64,000 nt of DNA from assembly GCA_905178155.1 (NCBI GenBank), contig CAJINV010000011.1:369914-433913 (forward strand). Reading direction: 5' to 3'. Shown in pieces: positions 55,147-64,000 of the stretch (the stretch's first letter is position 1; each line of letters opens with the position of its first letter). This DNA comes from Amoebophrya sp. A120. Lineage: Eukaryota > Sar > Dinophyceae > Syndiniales > Amoebophryaceae. The position numbers and the translations under genes are program-made. Below the pieces are notes generated by a model, which was given only the letters and a program-made list of their open reading frames with translations, did not search any database and was not told the origin of the DNA.

Positions 55147-58100
55147 TCAGAGGAAATTCAATAGGTACCTCGGAAGCCCTTTTTGGTAGACCTGGCGCTG
55201 GTTCCGCTGCTCTTTCACGTGACGACTCCCGTGGTGATAGACCGTTCGCACGACGACGTCGAACGGCGAACCCGGAGGGACGACTGGAGTCATGGCAAGC
55301 GCTGCGGCCTCGACGCGGCCTCGCTGCGATTTATTTCGACCGGGCTCAACGCTACGGCTACAACCGGATGTAGTTGTTTCGGTCTCCTTACTTTTCATCG
55401 TACTATCCGTTTGCAGAAGACAGCTTCCGTTTTTGAACAGCCCGTGAAAGTCCTCCTTGAATTTGTCGTGCAGCCGGTCTTTCACCCGCTGCGAGCTCAG
55501 GACGGACACCTGATGCTTGGAAACCCCCTCGGACAGAAACACCGGGAGCAGGTCCTCGCCCGGAAGCTGGTTGGGGATGTTCTCCTTCGGCTCCCACGGC
55601 GTTCGCCAGTCATCCGGCTCGTAGCAGACGTCGGGGTCGAGCACCTCTCGGATCGTGATCGTTTTGGCGATTTCCTCCTGGTTCTCGGTGTTGAACCGCG
55701 TTTCATTGAATTTGTGTAGTTTCACTGCGGTACGCATCAGGTGGATGTGTTTCCGGCCCACCCGTTTCAAATTCGGGTTCCGGCAGAGCCGCTTGATCTT
55801 TGCCACCTTCTCCTGCCGCCACTTCTCGATGTAGTAGTGCCGGTACGCAAGTAGGTTGGTTTTCTCCTCATCTGTCTTTTTTTTCCCCTCCTTCCCGTAT
55901 ACGTGTTTTTGAATCCAGGCCTCGAGTTTTGCTGCCTTCTCTTCGAATTCCCGGCAAATCGCCAGTCGCCGCCCGCGGTGCTTCTCGCGCCAATACTTCG
56001 CGGTGCTTTTCAGGGTGGTCAGCCGGTTGCGCCACTCCAGCTCCCGCTGGGCGCGCTGCCGCTTCTCCAGCCAGGAGTCGTCTTCGACAACGATATCATT
56101 CCACGCGTTGAACAGTTGGTCGGCCCCAACCTGCAGCGCACTCTGGAAACCGGTCAGGTCGAGGAACCTAGAGATGAGCAGACCACCACGACCTCCTCCA
56201 CCCGAGTTGTTTTGAAGAAGAAGGGTGCTGGCGAGTTGAGTCAGCTGCATTGAACGCGGTCGATCCTTGTGGTTCGTCGCCGAAGTAGAAGTAGATGCGA
56301 GTTCTGCTTTGGAGAACAGTTTTTCCTGCACTGCTCTCTTGTCCAGAATGTCCTGCATCTCCTTGATTGCCGGATCCAGCTTGTTGGACCGCTGTTTTCC
56401 CGCTTTCCGCACCTCTTTGCACGGCACCAGATCCTTGTTCCGGTGAACCGCGTCCAATCGCGCGTGATAATTCGTCCCTTCGTTCCATTCCAGAATGGCT
56501 TTCTCGATGTTCCGCTCCTGCAGGAAGACTGCGTCGGCGATCAACGGTGGCAGATTCTGCCGTACCGCGTTGACACCACCAAACGCGAGCAGAACTCCGT
56601 CCGTGAAGTTGGACTCCCGCGCAGCCCAGCAGAAATCGGATTTCGTCGCGGGTTTTTTCCAGCCTCGCTTTAAAGACACTTCCACCGGCGAGGTACACGC
56701 GGCCAGTACCATGGTTTCGATTTCCGGCGTCCAGAATTGCTGGAATTGAATCCTCGGGCCGCACAAAAGCATGTCGGAGTGGCCGCAGGAAAGGCCCTGG
56801 AAGCCGTGGCGGGACGAGAGTAAAACCCGATCGGTCACCAAGTCCGAGATCGCAACCTTGATGTGGGACTCCAGACTGGTGGTGTCGGTGTCCTTCGTTT
56901 TGAATTCCGCAGTATCCTGATTTTTGTACCAGAACTTGCGCAAAATGCACAGGCTGGACATCTCCGACATGCTCAAGTTCACGTCCCGTGTGAGCTCCGA
57001 GTGCGCGCGCAGAAACTTGACATCCCGAACCCGATCATTGTCGTCGTTCCGGGAGAGGAGGGCAGCCCGGTCTAGACTCTCCTTCTCGAACGGCACAGGA
57101 ACAAATAACCGCCAGGGGTGCCGCGGCAGCTTGTAGCCGGTGCGGTTCTGGTTGTACAGTTTCGCCTGTCGGGCTTCCGCGGCCATGTATTTTCGAACTA
57201 ACGCTTTCGAAACATCTGGCAGTTGTTCATTTTCATGTGGAGAAACACCCACGGCATGATCCAATTTCCTCCGGATGAACCGCTGCGCGTCTAAGAATTG
57301 GCTGTGCAAGAACGACGTCGCGGCGCTGACACCGCTTTTAGAAGAAGTACAACTTGGTTCAGACAATTTATTCGATGAATAACTTACGTTTTCCTCCACG
57401 AAACTCCCGATCCCCAACTTTACTCCATGCGGGCAAAAGGCCAGTCCTTCTCGCTTTTGCAGTTCGCTGAGGAGGGCGACTACCATCCTGCGCTGCTGGC
57501 GCGCATTCTTCGGCAGGTAGAGGTTTGTGATAGAAGAAGTACTATCACTGTAGTTCAATGTCGCTGGAGATGATGCGGGAGAAGTTTTTCCAAATTCCGC
57601 TCGACGGTACAACTCCTCCATGGACAGCAGCGAGTATGGTATTTTCTTGTCCACATGATTTATCATTTCCCCTTCATCTTCACCGCCAACATCTAAAAGT
57701 CGCTTCCGCCGGACCGCTTTCCAGAAAGCAGCATCTGCGGGTTGCGGGACCCACAAACCACTTCTGTGCAAGAACTTATCGCGCAGCGCTGTCGAACCTG
57801 CAGTACTAGCTGGATTGACGGTCGTCTCCAACTGCAGAGGCACACACGCGTCGCTCAGCTTTGCCCAGGGAAGAGGATCTTCTTCTTCGGGTTGTTCATC
57901 ACAATGTTCGCTGGATGAGTCATGCTCTTCCTCATCGAATCGTAAGCCCATTTGGTCCATTTTTTGTTTGTGCCGCAGATTGTGCCCCGCCCAAAAGATT
58001 CGTTTGTCATCCGCGCGTACAAAAAACGTTTTTTGTCGAGCTGCAAGTAGATTCCTTTCGTCCTCCTTATTTGCTCTTTTCTGCATAGAAAAATCGTGTT

Positions 58101-61100
58101 TCTGCTCAACCAGAGCGTAGGTAGAGGCTTTCGCAAACCGCAGGTGGCTCCGACGGCTCAGGGCGTAGCCGAGGGCGAGAGGAGGAATCGCACTGGTGGA
58201 GGTCGTGGGCAACATTATCTTTGTGTTTTTGCCCTCTTTGCTCTTGCGCCGCCGGCGTTGTAGACCGCGAAAGAACCTGGTTTTTGTACTACCGCCGCCC
58301 ATTTTACTGAGTACAAAAGCGGGATTGGCGAAACAGCGCAAGCGCTTTCTCCTGGGCTTTGTGGGGTCGCTCGAGTCGTCCTCCCCGTCGGTGTCTTCAT
58401 TTCCATTTCCACCCGCTTTGCTGCTGCTGCACAAAGTACCCGATGCCTTGCCACTCGTTCTTCCACTCCTCCTCTGAAAGTACTCTGCCACCCCCAACCG
58501 ACCGGGGCGGTAGTGGCGGCGAAGCGCCCCTGTAGACTTGCGCTGCTGCATGACCAGTGTTTTGTTGTTCTCTTGGTTTGCTGAAGTAGCGGCAGCTTTA
58601 CTGGCCGCACTACCCGCCTTGCCCGCTCCCTTATGCGGTCCTTGTTTACTGTAGTTCAGCGACGCACCAAATGAAGACGCAGTTTTATTGTAAAAATTCC
58701 AGCCGCCCTTGCCGAAGGCCGTTTTTCCGCCTCTGCCTACGCCCTTCCATGCTGGTGAAGGTGCAGCGGATTGATTTAGCAAAGTCGTGTCCTCTTCCTC
58801 CTCATCGTCGTAGCGCCGCACAACATCGGTCGGGTTGCTTCCAAAAAGTCTCGGATACGGGTAAGAGTCGTCTCGCGGATGCCAGGTCAAGTCCCGCTCC
58901 AGGGCCTTATCGACTTCGTTCGGAAGGTTTTGTGTGATTTCAAACTTCCGAAACTTTCGCCATCCGAGCTCCTGCTCGAGCTGCAGGCGAATTCTGTTCT
59001 TCGCTCTCTTCGGCATCTTGTGCACAAAAGTCTTCAGCATGACGACCTGCTTCTTCATGCTGCGGCTCTGGAGGAGGTGTGTCACACGAGGCCAGAGAGG
59101 ATTTGCAGTCTTGTTGATAGTACCTTTACTGTCAAACATTTCTTCAAAAACGCCAGGAAAATAACCGCGCTCCTTCTTGTTTTTCTTTTTCTTCTTCTTC
59201 CCTCCACCCCCGCGTCTGTTCCGCTTCTTCTGCATGCTGGGGGAAATGTCGACCCGGTTCTTCTCAGTGTCCGCGTACTGGGCTTGATGTTTGTGCAACC
59301 AGAGTTCTTTTCTCACACCACGCGTCGCCCGAAGCACTTTTGTCGAAATCTTGCCAAACCCCGGGGGCCGGATCTTGTTGTTGTTTTTGTTGCCTCCACG
59401 CATAGAAATTCGTTCTTCTACGCGGTTGTGGTCCTTCAATTCTTGAATCGTTTTCGTTCCAGAAGGCACGACCGACTTCGCGGTACTCTTATTCGCCACC
59501 AGTCTACGTCGCGCGATTCCCGATCCCGTAGACGGCCCGGCTTTATGATTTCGCGTGAAAAGCGATCGAACCCGGGGGAAACGCGGGTTCGGGACGAGGA
59601 GCGGCAGCCGCCTGTGGTTGCGCTTGGCTCGCAAATATCGCATCCAGGCGGTCAGCGCTTTTCGCTCGTAAGTTGCCTTGCCGTTGCTCGAGTGGTCCTC
59701 TGGCTGCGAGGAACAAGTTCTTGCACCTTTACCTTCCTGTTGTTCTCTCGTCGTCGCCGCCCTCGAGGACGTCGCTGAAAACCGGTTCAGCTCCACCAAC
59801 CTTCGCTGGTCTTGGTTCGTGAATTGCTGCTGCTTGCCCACCAGCCCCGGCGTGTAGGGGACGAAGCAAAGCCGGTTCAGAAATCTCCGTTCGCTGGCAG
59901 CGGAAACCAGGACACGGCCTTTTTTATCTTTCCTGTCGAACAACCGGATCATTTTTCGACCGTCGTCTGCATTGCTAGAACTTGTTGTCGTGCTACAAGA
60001 AGAGGATCCAGACGAGGAACTAGAAGAAGAACAGCCCGAGGACTGACCACCGTCGCTGTCCGCCGAATCAACCTCCACATCGCTTTCCAACACGGGGCAG
60101 TAGGCGTCTAATTCCTTGCCGCGCCGCATCCACGGCGGTTCGACTGCCTTGTCCGTCTCCGGCTCGTCCTTGGAGGTCGTTGTTTTCTTTTTAGCAGCGG
60201 TTGCCTTCAGCTCCTTCATCTCCTCAACGTACTCCCGAACGTACGCGGGATCGTAACTCACCTTGATCCAGGGAACAAATTGCTTGGCTTTCCTCTTCTT
60301 CGACGCGGCCCCTTGCAGCTTCTTTATCTTGTTGTTTCCGCGGGGGTTTTTGTTCGCTCTGCTCTTATTCTCCTCTCTACTTACTTGTGAAGATCGTGCT
60401 TCGTAGTTCCTACATACCTCCCTCCGATATCGCTGCAGAGCCCCCGGCATCCGGAAGAGATCGGTGAACGAACAACCGACTCGGCCGCGTTTTTTGGCAC
60501 GACCAATTGGATTTTTTGTTGTTCCACCCGGAGCTGCTGCTGCATTTGTTTCACGCAGCCGGCTGTTGGCTCCAAAGATAACCATGGCCTCCAACTGCTT
60601 CCGCATTTTCGTAAGGTGTATCCTGTGCAAAAGTATCGCACCCGTAGTATGTAATTGCAGTCATGCATTACAAATTTCTTTCTGAAGCTAAATCCGCATC
60701 ACAAATTTTATTTTTCATGCTGAAGAAATTTGTAATGCATTTATGCGAGTACGATACTTTTCACATGCATACGGTGCGCCGCTGCGGGGTCGGGGGTAGA
60801 CGCTCCTGCGAGAACCGGGGTGGTGAAGGTGCAGCGGATTGGAAATTGGGGATTCAACTTACCCAAACTCAACTTACCCAAAAATTTTATTAGCGATTTT
60901 TTATAGCTAGAAAGCATGCTGATTTGTAATGCCTAAAAGGAGTAGCTATGATTAACTAGGTAGTAATTTATATAGCTAATTAAGGGCGTTTTCAGGCGTG
61001 TGTAGAACCCGCAACCCCCGCTACCAACGATCACGGATTCCCCTCCGCTACCAACGATCGCGGAGGCTGGGCTGCGTTGCCACCGCGTTGCGACACCATC

Positions 61101-64000
61101 CACAAGCTTCGTAGCTTGGTTGGATTTCTACGCGAAGTGATAGCATGCGAGAGGTATTGAAGTATTCTATTTCTTATGCCCTTGAATTGAAAAAAATACG
61201 AGGCGTCTTTTTTTTTCTATTCGCGATGGTATGATGATTTTTTGTCAATCCAAGACCTAGCAGCGGGGAGGGGGATCAATCATTCCCCTGATCCATGCCT
61301 AAAAATATATTGCTTCCCCGATGCTATGCCCCATGAAAAAGCAATATAATTTGACTTGATAGCATCAACTCGAAGCAGTTTTGTCATGAAATACAGCATT
61401 GCTGGGGAGGGGATCCGTGATCGTTGGTAGCGGAGGATGCGCCTTCCACACACGCCGGAAAGCGTCCTCTTCGAAATAGCTATTTACCTTAACTAGTAAG
61501 CGTAGATTTAACGGCGCCGGATAGTAAGTTCGGATAATAAGTAGCTAATTAAAATGGCTAGTTAAATTTTTGGGTAAGTTGAGTTTGGGTAAGTTGACGC
61601 AGGCATACTGCGAGAACGGGAGTTGCAAAGGTGCAGCGGATTGGAAATTGGGGATTCGAGTGGTCTATCAAATGTAAAAATGTCTGGGTCTGGAAGAATG
61701 CAACTTGTCATGCTAAATCTGCAGCATGCTAAAATCTGTGTTGCATGATTACCAAAAGATGCCCAATTTTGACCAAGTCGGAGGTAGTTTCTCATGCAGG
61801 ATAGGCATTAGAAAGGTCTAGCAGAATCTGTCATGCTAGCTCCGGCATTCCAGACCTCATGGGTCATGGAAAAGCAGCATGACAAGTCGCGCATTCTTCC
61901 AGACCCAGACATTTTTACACTTGATATGGTCGTAGGCAGCACGGGTCCACAACTGGTTTTTGATGAACAAAGCTCTCTGGTTAATATGGTCAATGTTCAT
62001 CTTGGGCGCCGTGGACACAGGACCTGCTGTTTTGCGGTTGCTGATCCCGGGTTGTTCATCGCGCATGCGGTTCGGCAGGTGCTGTCGAAGATGAACTTCT
62101 GTTGATGTTCCACTTGCAGCTTGTTTTTCCTGCGGTTCCGGAGAGGTAGCAGAATCCTGGTTCTTTTCAGAGAGACGGAGCTTGACCTGAATGAAGAATA
62201 AATGTTTTCATGTTCTTGTTGTACACACACACACACACACACATGCTTGACGACCGGAAAAAGAACTATATAAATCTGCTCAATTTGGTACAAATTTCTA
62301 CCTGTTCCCAGAGCTTCAAAAAGTCCCTCCGATTCGCGCTCATGTCGTTGCAAAACCCCTCGGGGAGCAACGCCTGTCCGCGGTCGTGCGCCGAACCGAA
62401 CGAAAGTTCTGCCTCAAACGCTACCTCGTGCATGAACTCTTGCTGCTCGCGCGTCTCCTGCTCCTGAATCCAGCGGCTGACCTCCGCGTCCCAAGAAGAA
62501 GTGAAGGGAAGAGCTGGAGTATGGCGTCCTCCTCTGTGCGTGCCAGGGTCGTGGTGGTCTACTTCCGCCCACACATCCTTTTCGTACGCCTTGTCCACGT
62601 CATTGGCTATCCAGTGGAGTTGGAGCTTGTGTGAAAGGCGGCGTAGTAGCTCCGGGGCGTCGACTTCGGCAACATCGGGTTTATGATTTTTCGGTTTGTT
62701 CGTGACATCATCGCCTTCGGAGGTTTCCGCAGCTCCGTTAGTGTCCGTGTCGGCCTCTTTCGTATAATCCTCGGACTCTCTTTCTGCAGTTCTTTCACTG
62801 TCACCTTCCGAGCAGGTCGGAGATGAGGCCCCCGACGAGGATGGCAAAAGCCGCTCTGCTTGCCTTCCGCCCGGCTCGTTCCGGGATAAAGTTCCTTCGG
62901 TTCTTCCGCAACTGCGATCCCGAAAATCGCCTTCTTCTTTCTGTGAACCATCGGATTCTTGCTCAAAAAAGTTGTTCGAACAGTACTTTTTCACGAGCCG
63001 CAGAATTTCTTTTTTTGTCCACTCCAGATCCGCTTGCGCCTCCATTGCACACCCGAATAGGTCATCTTCCTCTAGTGCATCTACTCCCGCAGAAGTCGCA
63101 TTTTCGACAAGCTTCGTGCCGTAAATCGGGTTTTGCAGGAGTAGAGGGAGGTAACTGCGCTCGTTATCAAATGTAAAAATGTCTGGGTCTGGAAGAATGC
63201 AGATTTTTGTCATGCTGTTTTTGCATGACACAAAGTGTCTGTCATGGAAGCCCTAGCATCACAGATTTCGAGAAGCTTCCGCATTGCTTAATCCGCATGA
63301 CAAATCCCCCATTTTGGTGACAGGAAGTGGGCGCCTTTTGCTGCCTATGCATGAGAGATTTGGCTGTGTTGTGAAATGCGTTTGCCAAGTTCGCATCCTT
63401 CCAGACCCAGACATTTTTACATTTGATACTCGTCCAGGTTGTCCAATTGCAGAAAGTCCGGACATTGATGCTCCGCTGAAAAATCCCCGTTTTGTCGAAG
63501 TAGATCATCTCGATCTCCGGTTCCGATCGTGTTGTTGCTTTTCAAGAAAGCTGCAGCATTTTTCGTGGACAATAATTCTCCAGGTCGCGTCGCGCTGGAT
63601 AATTTCCGCGTGCCACTACCCGGCGAGCGCGCGGATCTTGTTGTCTTGATTGACTTAGTACTGCTAGCCGAAGTAGGGGACAGCTTCTTGAACTCCTTTT
63701 CCGCGCACATTGCCGCTTTCAAAACCACGTTTTCTAAATCAACACCGTTCTTTTCCATGTCGCCCTGCCAGTAAGTGGACAGCCGAGGCGCTAAATGGCT
63801 GATGAAAAGTTCCTCGAACCGCGGACTTGATGACTTCGGGGTGGTAGAGTCGTTTTGATGTTGCCCGCAAGTATTCGTGGTGCTGCTGGGAGACAGATTC
63901 AGATGTCTACTACTCCTACTACTCCCCCCGCCCGGCGTTCGCTGCGCCACGAACTCCCGCCAGGCCTTATTGAGAGGAAAAATCCACCCTCCCCATATTG
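55147..64000 (-). CDS. Gene IV: large unidentified protein, 5' end beyond the right edge
   Basis: Minus-strand exons: 64000-63429 (open to the edge, no start in the window), 63164-62302, 62186-61927, 61665-61608 (ends in the duplicated segment), about 60810-60772, and 60618-55147 (stop). Intron 62301-62187 is GT-AG, phase 0, and contains an AC/GT microsatellite. The others are three introners and one complex insertion. Joining in frame gives about 2,400 residues. The last exon alone encodes 1,823; it has basic N-terminal stretches, Ser-rich and acidic tracts, a Lys-rich run (KKKKKKNKK) and a more globular C-terminal third with many Trp, Arg and Leu (for example WREKHRGRRLAICREFEEK). No known catalytic motif is visible. 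An ATG-initiated reading starting near 60630 would lie inside an introner and is not the real start. Function unknown. Confidence 0.75.
60619..60771 (+). mobile_element. Introner, family II (gene IV)
   Basis: 153 bp; TATCCTGTGCAAAAGTATCG and TATGCATGTGAAAAGTATCG ends. Flanks AGGTG and CGGTG (4 of 5). Removal joins PDPAAAH to LTKMRKQLEA in frame, showing that the long downstream frame is an internal exon. Confidence 0.9.
60811..61607. mobile_element. Complex introner-like insertion with long palindrome and a copy of the flanking exon
   Basis: About 800 bp between two CTGCG copies (60806-60810, 61608-61612). Its right end is ATA, as in the introners, but its left 45 bp copies the exon beside it: 60806-60855 matches 61608-61657 at about 45 of 50 bases. 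Inside is a long inverted repeat (60856-60889 with 61564-61597, and caacgatcacggat near 61023 with its complement near 61410). Removing 802 bp restores the gene IV frame. Confidence 0.7.
61666..61926. mobile_element. Introner, family I (gene IV)
   Basis: 261 bp; TATCAAATGTAAAAATGTCT and TATCAAGTGTAAAAATGTCT ends. Perfect TGGTC duplication. Removal joins TRAAYDH to SNPQFPIR in frame. Confidence 0.92.
62229..62247. repeat. AC/GT dinucleotide microsatellite inside a gene IV intron
   Basis: A run of (AC) about 9-10 repeats within the GT-AG intron 62187-62301. It is likely to be length-variable. Confidence 0.85.
63165..63428. mobile_element. Introner, family I (gene IV)
   Basis: 264 bp; TATCAAATGTAAAAATGTCT at both ends. 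Perfect CTCGT duplication. Removal joins QLDNLDE to RSYLPLL in frame. Depending on the exact cut, the boundaries would read GT-GA or TA-AG, neither of them standard. Confidence 0.92.

Noticed and set aside
55147-60630. A complete 1,827-residue protein starting at 60630
   Set aside because: The apparent first residues come from the end of an introner (60619-60771). The frame continues into upstream exons after introner removal.

Overview
The window is nuclear DNA from a eukaryotic protist. It holds long, mildly GC-rich exons coding for very large low-complexity proteins, spliceosomal introns and several kinds of transposon. All four host genes lie on the minus strand. The one-way gene order, the huge exons and especially the repeated introns with terminal inverted repeats recall dinoflagellates, most closely what has been reported for the syndinian parasite Amoebophrya ('introner elements', non-canonical splice sites). 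That placement is from memory and is an inference.

Layout, left to right. (1) 1-17017: gene I (minus, 5' end at 17017, runs off the left edge), interrupted in a coding exon by an 11.3-kb DIRS-like tyrosine-recombinase retroelement (3857-15166). (2) 17415-28911: gene II (minus), interrupted in a coding exon by a 4.7-kb DNA transposon (23138-27841) with an 8-bp target duplication and inverted arrays of 91-bp repeats. (3) 28912-33130: no supported gene, one palindromic MITE-like element. (4) 33131-53683: gene III (minus), about 6,150 codons, ten introns. (5) 53684-55146: intergenic DNA made of palindromic tandem repeats. (6) 55147-64000: gene IV (minus), its 5' end beyond the right edge.

The main finding is an intron-making element system. 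Eighteen short insertions (149-279 bp) interrupt coding exons of all four genes. They fall into at least six families with unrelated inverted repeats, yet nearly all begin TAT, end ATA and are flanked by a 5-bp direct repeat (10 of 18 perfect, 7 with one mismatch, 1 with two). Removing the element plus one copy of the 5-bp repeat rejoins the open reading frame at every site I checked. In gene III all ten introns are of this kind, so its ancestor was probably intronless. Many of these junctions cannot use GT-AG if frame is to be kept. Genes I, II and IV also carry ordinary GT-AG introns.

The two large transposons sit in exons of genes I and II. Virtual removal of each, with its target duplication (2 bp and 8 bp), also restores the reading frame, so both genes were intact before insertion. 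I recognise no product for any of the four host proteins beyond local features: a RanBP2-type zinc finger in gene III and a weak PDZ-like motif in gene II.
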